64,000 nt of DNA from NCBI GenBank assembly GCA_039105265.1, contig JAPFFF010000012.1, forward strand, positions 1 through 64,000, written 5' to 3'. Origin of the DNA: Tritrichomonas musculus. Its lineage: Eukaryota > Parabasalia > Tritrichomonadida > Tritrichomonadidae. The notes under the pieces are model-generated. The model was not told the DNA's origin. It saw nothing but the letters and a program-made list of their open reading frames with translations, and ran no database searches. Each line of letters starts with the position of its first letter. Positions within the stretch are counted from its first letter, which is position 1. Position numbers and translations under genes: made by a program. Positions 1 through 10,371 of the stretch are shown here, piece by piece.

Positions 1-766
1 TACCTGACGTCGACGGAATACATGCAATTGGAAACTGTTTAAATTCTGGATTTAATGGTGCAAATGTCATACCGAATTCTGCTTGTATCACTGAGTTATA
101 ATTTAATTTAATAAATTCTAAAAATTCGTTGTCATCATTAATAAATGTTTCTGCTAATTCTGGATCGATCTCTTTGAGATTTAGCACGCCATCAATCCTA
201 CCATTTTTGTTTACTTTGACATACGGTGTAACATATGCAGCATCAACCATGATAACTCCTTTTCCAGTAAAATTATTTGGTAAAAACCTTGACATGATAT
301 TCAAAATATTTTGTATATCGCCATTAAAAATGTCGTCATGTATTCCTAAATTAGCGAGAGCTTGCTTTCTATATGTTGAAGCAGTTTTATATGTTGGAAA
401 CAATAAATTGGTATTTAAAATATTGAAGTAATGTGGACTCATCATGCTTAACAGTGCAAAGAATTCGTGAAGTCCATCATAACGTCTTCCTTGAGGAAAT
501 TTTGTTATATTATCCCATGTAGCGCCGATGAATCTTAATACTATTGGACTAATATTAATCGTTTTTTGTTTGTCTTCTGGTATATTCAATTTAATTTTCT
601 GTAAGTCTGCTATTTGTCTTTTTAGCCTTGTATTCTCCAAAATTAACCTTTCATTTTCACCTTGTAATCTTTGATTGTCTTCTAAGAGCTTTTCGTAAGT
701 TTGCTGAGATCTTGCTTTTGCTCCTGTTTCGGGAGTAAACCATGATGGATTTCGCTTAGGCGCCAT
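1..766 (-). CDS. P-element/THAP9-like transposase, copy 1 (3' end outside window)
   Basis: This is the N-terminal 255 codons of the transposase-like gene that recurs at 1976-3601 and 4724-6700. It starts at the same ATG, followed by a lysine/arginine-rich segment and a leucine-zipper-like coil, and the window edge cuts it off. No difference from the other two copies was noticed over the shared part. The same non-coding module follows it on the right at 847. Whether the rest of this copy is intact cannot be seen. See copy 3 for the domain reading. Confidence 0.6.
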   Translation of the reverse strand, partial: MAPKRNPSWFTPETGAKARSQQTYEKLLEDNQRLQGENERLILENTRLKRQIADLQKIKLNIPEDKQKTINISPIVLRFIGATWDNITKFPQGRRYDGLHEFFALLSMMSPHYFNILNTNLLFPTYKTASTYRKQALANLGIHDDIFNGDIQNILNIMSRFLPNNFTGKGVIMVDAAYVTPYVKVNKNGRIDGVLNLKEIDPELAETFINDDNEFLEFIKLNYNSVIQAEFGMTFAPLNPEFKQFPIACIPSTSG

Positions 767-846
767 TAAAAAAAAATGATTCTATATTGAAAATTTCAGA
801 GGTTTTTAAATTTGAAAGGAAAAAAAAGCATGACCACGAAAAATTA

Positions 847-1810
847 TAGAACATAGGAAACTCTCATAATCTTTTGAAATTAATATATAATAAAGTATAT
901 CATATTATAAGAATATTTTAATAGAAAACATTTTCCCAATTTTGCGTATATACTGAGATATGATTAAAGAAAGTTGCCAAAATTGAGAGGAATTTCTATT
1001 CAAATGTAGTATAATTTTGTAATTGATTTTTCTCGAAAATTTGGCGGACGATTTTTTCTAAAAATTTAATATAATATATAATGCAATATATACTACTATT
1101 TAAGATAAATGTAATATACCGGTCATTCGTTGGCTCTGTTCTGGAATCGTTTTTTCCAAAAAAAATCGTAAAATCGGCTAAAAATAGTGTAAATCGCTTT
1201 ATCTCGGGATATATACTTATAATGCGCAATTTTTTTGCTTAATCGTGTTTTTAACATCATAATAAGAAAAATAACCAATTTTTGGGTAAAAATATTGAAT
1301 TTTGGCCGATATTGTTAGTAACGAGTTTTTTTGTATTTTTATCTTAATATAAAAAATCTCATTCTTCACGGATAGGAGTTTTTGGTTATTACTCTATATA
1401 CAATAAACATACAATCCTATAATTTTATAATCATATACAATACAGTAATGCAATTATTGTTATACTGATTATGTAGGTACACCTATTTTTTTTTCTGACA
1501 TTTAATGCAAAAATACAGAAATCAAATTTTTGAAATATATTTTATAAATAACTCGATGCAAAGCGAAGCTAATAAAAATATAACAATTGATATATATTAA
1601 GATGCTTGCAATATATATTCTTATAATACCATAAATTTTGAAACATTTTTACATTTACGTCTGGAGACTCGTTATGAAAATCACAACTTTTTGAAAGACT
1701 CTCCGCCGCGATTTCGCTTAAAATCTGAAATCATCAATAACTGTCTATGGTGAGTATATATTATTAATTTCGAAGCATATCGACATATCTCGAGAGTTTC
1801 CTATGTTCTA
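847..1810. repeat. Array module R, copy 1 (964 bp, 19-bp inverted-repeat ends)
   Basis: A non-coding AT-rich module that starts with TAGAACATAGGAAACTCTC at 847-865 and ends with its exact reverse complement at 1792-1810. The same module recurs at 3682-4644 and 6781-7743. The only difference I found is one extra T in the T run near 1050 in this copy. Short open frames inside it (about 77-107 codons on the minus strand) change length with that single T and show no conserved protein features, so I read it as non-coding. It may be a non-autonomous transposon or the end module of a composite element. Confidence 0.8.
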
Positions 1811-1975
1811 TATTTTTTTAAAATTTTTGACATATCATAAAATATTCAAATATTTCTATATATAAAAAGTGAAATGAAAAAATTATCTTTTATTCAGAAT
1901 CATCATCATTAACCAAGTTATTCAACTGCTCATCAGCATTCCAAAATATCATGTTGTTCAAGCCAGCTGTTTTTA

Positions 1976-3601
1976 TCATGCCCGTTGATTTGGTAGAAAT
2001 TGAACGATGTATTTCATTGATTTCTGGAAATTCACGTGGCTGTCATCTTTTTTATTATGCCTCCGAACATTTGCAAAATTGTGTTCTTGGTAGTGTGAAC
2101 TGCATGCACCTGTATCAATAGCTTCTTCAGTGATTATTTGAGATGCAATTCCAATTGCAGTAAATATGTATTGTTTACACCAATTATCTGTGAAACATCT
2201 CATTTTCTTATATGTATTGGGCTGCACACGATAGATCTTTAAGTTGTGTTCAATGACATATTGTTGCATAAGATAATAAATCAATACAATACTTGCACCA
2301 AGTAAAAGATAGTCAATAGTCTCTTGCCGACTTAGTGAATTCCTGAATAGTGCCTCTAGTAAGAGTGTAGAAGGAAGCATTGATAAAAGTAAATAAAAGT
2401 CTTCGTCATCAATTATTTTTTGAATTGTTTGTAAAGTAAACAATTTTTTTGGGAGGTCATCTTCCATTTTACGTCCTTTGTTGTTATCCAATAAGTAAGG
2501 AGCAATTCCAATAGTTTTTAAATCTTCTGCAGACCGTGTTTCATAAGAATCATATGGAGAAACTAGGAATTCTTCAAGAGAGGATTTTCTGTAACGATCT
2601 CTTTTTGTCAGGTGCAATGGATCTGAAAAATGAATTAATACTGCAAATATTTTAATTATACCAACAGCACCAAGACTTAGGAATCTTTCGAAGTTACCAA
2701 TAATTTTGTCGATGAATATATTTGCATATATGCTATAAGTGTTGTCACCATCAGTGCCTAATCCGATAATACTTATGTTTTTTGGCATGAGTGATATGAT
2801 CGATTCAATTTTTTCGCGTAACTCTTGTGTTGCCTTACCTGACGTCGACGGAATACATGCAATTGGAAACTGTTTAAATTCTGGATTTAATGGTGCAAAT
2901 GTCATACCGAATTCTGCTTGTATCACTGAGTTATAATTTAATTTAATAAATTCTAAAAATTCGTTGTCATCATTAATAAATGTTTCTGCTAATTCTGGAT
3001 CGATCTCTTTGAGATTTAGCACGCCATCAATCCTACCATTTTTGTTTACTTTGACATACGGTGTAACATATGCAGCATCAACCATGATAACTCCTTTTCC
3101 AGTAAAATTATTTGGTAAAAACCTTGACATGATATTCAAAATATTTTGTATATCGCCATTAAAAATGTCGTCATGTATTCCTAAATTAGCGAGAGCTTGC
3201 TTTCTATATGTTGAAGCAGTTTTATATGTTGGAAACAATAAATTGGTATTTAAAATATTGAAGTAATGTGGACTCATCATGCTTAACAGTGCAAAGAATT
3301 CGTGAAGTCCATCATAACGTCTTCCTTGAGGAAATTTTGTTATATTATCCCATGTAGCGCCGATGAATCTTAATACTATTGGACTAATATTAATCGTTTT
3401 TTGTTTGTCTTCTGGTATATTCAATTTAATTTTCTGTAAGTCTGCTATTTGTCTTTTTAGCCTTGTATTCTCCAAAATTAACCTTTCATTTTCACCTTGT
3501 AATCTTTGATTGTCTTCTAAGAGCTTTTCGTAAGTTTGCTGAGATCTTGCTTTTGCTCCTGTTTCGGGAGTAAACCATGATGGATTTCGCTTAGGCGCCA
3601 T
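1976..3601 (-). pseudogene. P-element/THAP9-like transposase, copy 2, 265-bp deletion near 3' end
   Basis: This copy matches the 658-codon gene at 4724-6700 through residue ~528. It then lacks a 265-base segment equal to 4841-5105 of the intact copy. As 265 is not a multiple of three, the frame changes and the product ends after 541 codons with an unrelated tail of about ten residues. The remaining original 3' coding sequence lies at 1898-1975, out of frame. The putative catalytic aspartates and the EHNFANVRR motif lie upstream of the deletion and are kept. The deletion edges are not GT-AG, so this is not an intron. The shortened protein may still be made. Confidence 0.75.
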
Positions 3602-3681
3602 TAAAAAAAAATGATTCTATATTGAAAATTTCAGAGGTTTTTAAATTTGAAAGGAAAAAAAAGCATGACCACGAAAAATTA

Positions 3682-4644
3682 TAGAACATAGGAAACTCTC
3701 ATAATCTTTTGAAATTAATATATAATAAAGTATATCATATTATAAGAATATTTTAATAGAAAACATTTTCCCAATTTTGCGTATATACTGAGATATGATT
3801 AAAGAAAGTTGCCAAAATTGAGAGGAATTTCTATTCAAATGTAGTATAATTTTGTAATTGATTTTTCTCGAAAATTTGGCGGACGATTTTTCTAAAAATT
3901 TAATATAATATATAATGCAATATATACTACTATTTAAGATAAATGTAATATACCGGTCATTCGTTGGCTCTGTTCTGGAATCGTTTTTTCCAAAAAAAAT
4001 CGTAAAATCGGCTAAAAATAGTGTAAATCGCTTTATCTCGGGATATATACTTATAATGCGCAATTTTTTTGCTTAATCGTGTTTTTAACATCATAATAAG
4101 AAAAATAACCAATTTTTGGGTAAAAATATTGAATTTTGGCCGATATTGTTAGTAACGAGTTTTTTTGTATTTTTATCTTAATATAAAAAATCTCATTCTT
4201 CACGGATAGGAGTTTTTGGTTATTACTCTATATACAATAAACATACAATCCTATAATTTTATAATCATATACAATACAGTAATGCAATTATTGTTATACT
4301 GATTATGTAGGTACACCTATTTTTTTTTCTGACATTTAATGCAAAAATACAGAAATCAAATTTTTGAAATATATTTTATAAATAACTCGATGCAAAGCGA
4401 AGCTAATAAAAATATAACAATTGATATATATTAAGATGCTTGCAATATATATTCTTATAATACCATAAATTTTGAAACATTTTTACATTTACGTCTGGAG
4501 ACTCGTTATGAAAATCACAACTTTTTGAAAGACTCTCCGCCGCGATTTCGCTTAAAATCTGAAATCATCAATAACTGTCTATGGTGAGTATATATTATTA
4601 ATTTCGAAGCATATCGACATATCTCGAGAGTTTCCTATGTTCTA
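3682..4644. repeat. Array module R, copy 2 (963 bp)
   Basis: Same module as 847-1810, with the 19-base inverted-repeat ends at 3682-3700 and 4626-4644. It lies between gene copies 2 and 3. The first 80 bases of the neighbouring gene leader (3602-3681) lie outside the module, so the module does not carry the gene's immediate promoter. Confidence 0.8.
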
Positions 4645-4723
4645 TATTTTTTTAAAATTTTTGACATATCATAAAATATTCAAATATTTCTATATATAAA
4701 AAGTGAAATGAAAAAATTATCTT

Positions 4724-6700
4724 TTATTCAGAATCATCATCATTAACCAAGTTATTCAACTGCTCATCAGCATTCCAAAATATCATGTTGTTCAAGCCAG
4801 CTGTTTTTATCATGCCCGTTGATTTGGTAGAAATTGAACGTCGATTTTTTTCATAAAAATTCCCCAAAATCCCACTTAACTCTTGAAATGGCATTTTTCT
4901 TGGCTTTGGATCGATTAACTTCAATAATGGCATTTTTCTTACAATTTGAACATTCTTCCAAAGGTACAATGCTTGCCGAAGATAGTAAATTATTGGACGT
5001 TCTTCAACTGGAGTGTTGTCAAAAATTTTCTTCCCACTGTCACTTCGTGATTCTGGAACTTTTTCTTCAATAGGCATGTTCTTGTACAATTCGTGCTCCA
5101 ATAGAATGTATTTCATTGATTTCTGGAAATTCACGTGGCTGTCATCTTTTTTATTATGCCTCCGAACATTTGCAAAATTGTGTTCTTGGTAGTGTGAACT
5201 GCATGCACCTGTATCAATAGCTTCTTCAGTGATTATTTGAGATGCAATTCCAATTGCAGTAAATATGTATTGTTTACACCAATTATCTGTGAAACATCTC
5301 ATTTTCTTATATGTATTGGGCTGCACACGATAGATCTTTAAGTTGTGTTCAATGACATATTGTTGCATAAGATAATAAATCAATACAATACTTGCACCAA
5401 GTAAAAGATAGTCAATAGTCTCTTGCCGACTTAGTGAATTCCTGAATAGTGCCTCTAGTAAGAGTGTAGAAGGAAGCATTGATAAAAGTAAATAAAAGTC
5501 TTCGTCATCAATTATTTTTTGAATTGTTTGTAAAGTAAACAATTTTTTTGGGAGGTCATCTTCCATTTTACGTCCTTTGTTGTTATCCAATAAGTAAGGA
5601 GCAATTCCAATAGTTTTTAAATCTTCTGCAGACCGTGTTTCATAAGAATCATATGGAGAAACTAGGAATTCTTCAAGAGAGGATTTTCTGTAACGATCTC
5701 TTTTTGTCAGGTGCAATGGATCTGAAAAATGAATTAATACTGCAAATATTTTAATTATACCAACAGCACCAAGACTTAGGAATCTTTCGAAGTTACCAAT
5801 AATTTTGTCGATGAATATATTTGCATATATGCTATAAGTGTTGTCACCATCAGTGCCTAATCCGATAATACTTATGTTTTTTGGCATGAGTGATATGATC
5901 GATTCAATTTTTTCGCGTAACTCTTGTGTTGCCTTACCTGACGTCGACGGAATACATGCAATTGGAAACTGTTTAAATTCTGGATTTAATGGTGCAAATG
6001 TCATACCGAATTCTGCTTGTATCACTGAGTTATAATTTAATTTAATAAATTCTAAAAATTCGTTGTCATCATTAATAAATGTTTCTGCTAATTCTGGATC
6101 GATCTCTTTGAGATTTAGCACGCCATCAATCCTACCATTTTTGTTTACTTTGACATACGGTGTAACATATGCAGCATCAACCATGATAACTCCTTTTCCA
6201 GTAAAATTATTTGGTAAAAACCTTGACATGATATTCAAAATATTTTGTATATCGCCATTAAAAATGTCGTCATGTATTCCTAAATTAGCGAGAGCTTGCT
6301 TTCTATATGTTGAAGCAGTTTTATATGTTGGAAACAATAAATTGGTATTTAAAATATTGAAGTAATGTGGACTCATCATGCTTAACAGTGCAAAGAATTC
6401 GTGAAGTCCATCATAACGTCTTCCTTGAGGAAATTTTGTTATATTATCCCATGTAGCGCCGATGAATCTTAATACTATTGGACTAATATTAATCGTTTTT
6501 TGTTTGTCTTCTGGTATATTCAATTTAATTTTCTGTAAGTCTGCTATTTGTCTTTTTAGCCTTGTATTCTCCAAAATTAACCTTTCATTTTCACCTTGTA
6601 ATCTTTGATTGTCTTCTAAGAGCTTTTCGTAAGTTTGCTGAGATCTTGCTTTTGCTCCTGTTTCGGGAGTAAACCATGATGGATTTCGCTTAGGCGCCAT
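4724..6700 (-). CDS. P-element/THAP9-like transposase, copy 3 (full length, 658 aa)
   Basis: The protein begins MAPKRNPSWF and has a coiled coil with heptad leucines at about residues 24-60. The core has three motifs typical of RNase-H-fold transposases of the P/THAP9 type: MVDAAYVTP near residue 173 (first Asp), GLGTDGDNTYS near 282 (second Asp) and SDPLHLTKRDR near 326, like the D-P-H-L-x-K motif of P elements. A late EHNFANVRR motif near 506 could give the catalytic Glu. No THAP zinc finger is present. The C-terminal 130 residues are charged and unassigned. The family call is an inference from motif order. The ATG follows an Initiator-like TCATT at 6709-6713 (sense), about 11 bases upstream, and the stop overlaps TAAA. 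Apart from the deletion in copy 2, the copies look identical, so amplification is very recent or an assembly artefact. Confidence 0.6.
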   Translation of the reverse strand: MAPKRNPSWFTPETGAKARSQQTYEKLLEDNQRLQGENERLILENTRLKRQIADLQKIKLNIPEDKQKTINISPIVLRFIGATWDNITKFPQGRRYDGLHEFFALLSMMSPHYFNILNTNLLFPTYKTASTYRKQALANLGIHDDIFNGDIQNILNIMSRFLPNNFTGKGVIMVDAAYVTPYVKVNKNGRIDGVLNLKEIDPELAETFINDDNEFLEFIKLNYNSVIQAEFGMTFAPLNPEFKQFPIACIPSTSGKATQELREKIESIISLMPKNISIIGLGTDGDNTYSIYANIFIDKIIGNFERFLSLGAVGIIKIFAVLIHFSDPLHLTKRDRYRKSSLEEFLVSPYDSYETRSAEDLKTIGIAPYLLDNNKGRKMEDDLPKKLFTLQTIQKIIDDEDFYLLLSMLPSTLLLEALFRNSLSRQETIDYLLLGASIVLIYYLMQQYVIEHNLKIYRVQPNTYKKMRCFTDNWCKQYIFTAIGIASQIITEEAIDTGACSSHYQEHNFANVRRHNKKDDSHVNFQKSMKYILLEHELYKNMPIEEKVPESRSDSGKKIFDNTPVEERPIIYYLRQALYLWKNVQIVRKMPLLKLIDPKPRKMPFQELSGILGNFYEKNRRSISTKSTGMIKTAGLNNMIFWNADEQLNNLVNDDDSE

Positions 6701-6708
6701 TAAAAAAA

Positions 6709-6713
6709 AATGA
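6709..6713 (-). promoter_or_regulatory. Initiator (Inr) of transposase copy 3
   Basis: On the minus strand the sequence reads TCATT followed by a T/A run and the ATG at 6700. It matches the parabasalid Initiator TCA(C/T)(A/T), where the A is the start of transcription. The leader would be about 11 bases. Equivalent sites precede copies 1 and 2. Confidence 0.4.
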
Positions 6714-6780
6714 TTCTATATTGAAAATTTCAGAGGTTTTTAAATTTGAAAGGAAAAAAAAGCATGACCACGAAAAATTA

Positions 6781-7743
6781 TAGAACATAGGAAACTCTCA
6801 TAATCTTTTGAAATTAATATATAATAAAGTATATCATATTATAAGAATATTTTAATAGAAAACATTTTCCCAATTTTGCGTATATACTGAGATATGATTA
6901 AAGAAAGTTGCCAAAATTGAGAGGAATTTCTATTCAAATGTAGTATAATTTTGTAATTGATTTTTCTCGAAAATTTGGCGGACGATTTTTCTAAAAATTT
7001 AATATAATATATAATGCAATATATACTACTATTTAAGATAAATGTAATATACCGGTCATTCGTTGGCTCTGTTCTGGAATCGTTTTTTCCAAAAAAAATC
7101 GTAAAATCGGCTAAAAATAGTGTAAATCGCTTTATCTCGGGATATATACTTATAATGCGCAATTTTTTTGCTTAATCGTGTTTTTAACATCATAATAAGA
7201 AAAATAACCAATTTTTGGGTAAAAATATTGAATTTTGGCCGATATTGTTAGTAACGAGTTTTTTTGTATTTTTATCTTAATATAAAAAATCTCATTCTTC
7301 ACGGATAGGAGTTTTTGGTTATTACTCTATATACAATAAACATACAATCCTATAATTTTATAATCATATACAATACAGTAATGCAATTATTGTTATACTG
7401 ATTATGTAGGTACACCTATTTTTTTTTCTGACATTTAATGCAAAAATACAGAAATCAAATTTTTGAAATATATTTTATAAATAACTCGATGCAAAGCGAA
7501 GCTAATAAAAATATAACAATTGATATATATTAAGATGCTTGCAATATATATTCTTATAATACCATAAATTTTGAAACATTTTTACATTTACGTCTGGAGA
7601 CTCGTTATGAAAATCACAACTTTTTGAAAGACTCTCCGCCGCGATTTCGCTTAAAATCTGAAATCATCAATAACTGTCTATGGTGAGTATATATTATTAA
7701 TTTCGAAGCATATCGACATATCTCGAGAGTTTCCTATGTTCTA
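6781..7743. repeat. Array module R, copy 3, at right edge of array
   Basis: Same 963-base module, with inverted-repeat ends at 6781-6799 and 7725-7743. Homology to the array stops exactly after the last base of the right inverted repeat: internal copies continue with TATTTTTTTAAAA, here the sequence continues with AAAAAATTAAAA. The module end is therefore the true right end of the repeated unit. Confidence 0.8.
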
Positions 7744-8295
7744 AAAAAATTAAAAAAATGTTAGTAATCAATTCAGCATTTGAAATAAGATTAGAAAATA
7801 TTGGTGTCAAATTTTATTCACTTCACTTTCCAATTTGTGGACAACATCATTATTCAAAGCCCAAAATAACATTTAAAACCAACACTCTGCGAATATACAA
7901 AAAGGTCATTGTGCATGCAATCCACCAAAACAAACCAACACTCCGCCATTGCAGATTCAATGAGAACCAATTAACAATCGTCCTGCATGCTTGTGCATAT
8001 ATCTCGGATGATACAATACAAACAAGAGCACCTCAAAAAACATCCTAACAATAAATTAAACAATATGCAACAAACAAATTCTATATAACGATATGCACTC
8101 TTTAAATGCTTATTGTCATATGAGTATTTCCTTTATTTGTGTACATTCATAATAAAAGAAAGAATTGGCTTTTTAGTCAATGATGAGCTCGAATAAAAAC
8201 ACAATAATCATAAGAAACTAAAAATGGCGGAATGATTACATATATATCAATTTTTAAAAGAAGCAAGAATATTTAATTCACAAATGAAACATCTC
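7744..8295. other. Intergenic sequence right of the array
   Basis: Single-copy sequence between the array and a decayed frame. A 96-codon plus-strand frame (7758-8048, ATG start) begins 15 bases after the array edge. It has no recognisable domain, signal or repeat, and its composition is not clearly coding. I list it only as a possibility and see nothing else here. Confidence 0.3.
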
Positions 8296-8710
8296 TAAAA
8301 GACTCCAGAGAAAATGATGTTTGTGAATCAATTTCAATACTGTTTCATTCAAGATATATAAATCATTGAAATGCTTATCTAGGTAATTCTTTTCTTCTTC
8401 TTTGCAATCATCATTTTCTTCTCTTTCATCATAGTCAATTTGGCCTTCTTGATCATCAACTTCTTCTTTTTCTTCATTGCCCTTGTGGTCACCAATATTG
8501 TCACTGTTTTCATACCCTCCTTCCTTGCTATTATATTATTCATTATCATCTGTTATTTCACCACATTTGTTAAGTTTAATGTCTTCATGATTCAATTTTC
8601 TCTCTCTTTTATTATTTATATACGTAAATGTACAATTTATACATTCTAAAATACAGAACAAGCTAGTGAAGCAGGAACATAAAGAAATATTCCAAATTTT
8701 CTTTACTTTT
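8296..8710 (-). pseudogene. Decayed acidic protein remnant
   Basis: On the minus strand one frame reads with coding-like composition for about 130 codons, with one in-frame stop near 8500. It includes a very acidic stretch (EEKEEVDDQEGQIDYDEREE) and ends at a stop at 8296-8298 after a hydrophobic/aromatic tail (KHHFLWSLLEMFHL). No start codon or family can be fixed. The opposite strand gives only a Phe/Leu-rich frame, the usual mirror of GAA/GAT-rich coding DNA. I infer a dead host gene fragment. Confidence 0.25.
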
Positions 8711-9021
8711 TATTTTAATTAAAGTTTTTTTTTTTATTTTAAAGTTTTTGTTATTATTTTCATAATGTTTATCTATATTTTTTATCTATATATAGGTTTA
8801 TTACAAAGATATTTCAATTTATTATTGTTACATTTACTTTTACTTTTATTTTATTTCAAAATTGAATACCATTTCAAAATCCACTTAAAAATATACATTC
8901 AATTTTTTTTATTCTCTCAAATAAATTCTGAAGGAAAGCTTTCGATTTTAAAATACATTTATTTCCAAAAAATAAATAAATAAATAAATAAACATAAAGA
9001 TTATTTAATCTCACAAACATT
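8711..9021. other. AT-rich intergenic sequence
   Basis: T-rich and A-rich sequence with a short (AAAT)n run at about 8969-8992. No gene seen. Confidence 0.5.
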
Positions 9022-10371
9022 TTATGCATGATCTGAATTATCAGATTTAGCTTCAGCACTGACTTCAGCAGTAACTTCTGCTGAAAGAGCATCAACGTCA
9101 AGTCTAATTTCCTCAGACTCGAATTCGAGAGAATTAAGTGGCAATTTCTCAACTTTCGAAGAGAAAACTGGCCAATGTATGTTGGCAAATATAAGAGCAA
9201 ATAAAGTCTGTATCATATATTGTTGAAAGAAATCAAACGTGTTATTTCCGCAATTTTGATTAATGAAAATTATAGCTTGTATAGCAATTGGCAAAATTTG
9301 TATAATAATAAGAGCTATATAAATGATGAAAACTTCGCATTTTTGGTTGGCTTTTGCTTTGATTCTACCAGATTTACAAAAGAAATAATTAATTACATTC
9401 CATATCAATAGTGATGAAAGAGTAATTTTGGAAATTATTGAAGCGCTAATGAAAAAGATCCATACAACGTAATTTCCATAAAAAAGATGTCCAATTACGC
9501 AGCAATCGTCAGTAAATTCTGACATAGCTTCCGCAAGAACAAACAAAATTAAGATTGTAAAAATTGTATAAACATTTTCTCCACCGTTTGCAAGATATGA
9601 AATACAATATAATGAAACAAGATTAAACGCAGGAAAAGCACCTCGAAGTAGATTTTCAATGGAGTGAAACACAAAACTATTTTGAGTATGCTTTGTAAAA
9701 GAAAATGGGAAATTAGATAGTGTTGCTAATATTAAAATGGTTAAGGAAAGGTACTGCTCAAACCGCGTATTGCTTTTTGTAAAAAGAATAATCGAGACAA
9801 TATATCCAATTAAACAACAACAGCAGCAAATTGAAAAAACAATACGAAACTTGAGTTCTTTTTCGCCAAACTCTGGATACGATTGCAAAATTCTAATATT
9901 AACATCTTTAATCAAAGAAATATTACCTGTTAACCAAGCTTGAATTGTGAAAAAGTCATACTTAAAATAGTCTGTTGAAAAAATGCGATATGATCCTTCT
10001 TTATTTCCTGTTGAATTAGTCTGAAAATAAATCCGTTTATTATTCCCTGGAGTAACTTGACAGCTAACATCCGTATCAATATCAAATGCTGCTCCTTTTG
10101 TTGTAGTTGAAAAATCAAGGAAAAATACAGAAAAAATTTGGTTGTCTTTTATTTTTGGAACTGTTAAAATCAAGTAACTTTGATTATTTTGAGTCGTTAC
10201 TCTGTTTCCGGTTAGATTTAGGGTTTCAATTGCAGAATTAAAGTTACTAGCAGTATATAGAATAAGACAAGTTAATGCAAAAAGAAAAAAAAACAACGAG
10301 ACAACTTTCACTAATATACCTGAGCGTTCGTATAAAAATGGACGATTGTCTTCGTAAGTCGGGAAATCCAT
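9022..10371 (-). CDS. Multi-pass membrane protein, Wntless/TMEM181-like
   Basis: The protein has 449 residues when started at the first ATG (10369-10371); an open extension reaches a TTG 39 bases upstream, which I do not use. The layout is a short cytosolic N-terminus, one membrane segment (residues ~19-41), an extracellular or lumenal domain of about 135 residues with N-glycosylation sites, then a cluster of about seven membrane segments starting with a five-cysteine run (~180-205), and an acidic Ser/Glu tail. One TM, a beta-rich lumenal domain and seven TMs is the plan of the Wntless/TMEM181 (GOLD-7TM) family, whose members move cargo between Golgi, endosomes and surface. The call rests on architecture rather than signature residues. 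The stop overlaps TAAA. Another polytopic receptor-like family is possible. Confidence 0.55.
   Translation of the reverse strand: MDFPTYEDNRPFLYERSGILVKVVSLFFFLFALTCLILYTASNFNSAIETLNLTGNRVTTQNNQSYLILTVPKIKDNQIFSVFFLDFSTTTKGAAFDIDTDVSCQVTPGNNKRIYFQTNSTGNKEGSYRIFSTDYFKYDFFTIQAWLTGNISLIKDVNIRILQSYPEFGEKELKFRIVFSICCCCCLIGYIVSIILFTKSNTRFEQYLSLTILILATLSNFPFSFTKHTQNSFVFHSIENLLRGAFPAFNLVSLYCISYLANGGENVYTIFTILILFVLAEAMSEFTDDCCVIGHLFYGNYVVWIFFISASIISKITLSSLLIWNVINYFFCKSGRIKAKANQKCEVFIIYIALIIIQILPIAIQAIIFINQNCGNNTFDFFQQYMIQTLFALIFANIHWPVFSSKVEKLPLNSLEFESEEIRLDVDALSAEVTAEVSAEAKSDNSDHA

Noticed and set aside
129-431. 100-codon plus-strand open frame, repeated at 2964-3266 and 6063-6365
   Set aside because: It lies antisense to the transposase gene and is repeated only because the gene is. 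Composition is that of a shadow frame.
996-1229. Minus-strand frame in module R (77 codons in copy 1, 107 in copies 2 and 3)
   Set aside because: A single T changes its length between otherwise identical copies. No codon bias or domain.
4841-5105. The 265-bp difference between transposase copies read as an intron
   Set aside because: The edges are not GT-AG, the trichomonad intron motifs are absent, and the segment encodes in-frame protein in copy 3.
1-7743. The array as a CRISPR or satellite
   Set aside because: Units are about 3 kb, contain a long gene and are not short spaced repeats.
1-7743. R modules as LTRs of a retroelement
   Set aside because: R does flank the gene as direct copies, but there is no reverse transcriptase, protease or primer-binding site. 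The gene is transposase-like and R carries 19-base inverted ends.
8440-8649. Plus-strand Phe/Leu/Ile-rich 69-codon frame, membrane-like
   Set aside because: It is the mirror of GAA/GAT-rich sequence on the minus strand, which reads as an acidic protein.
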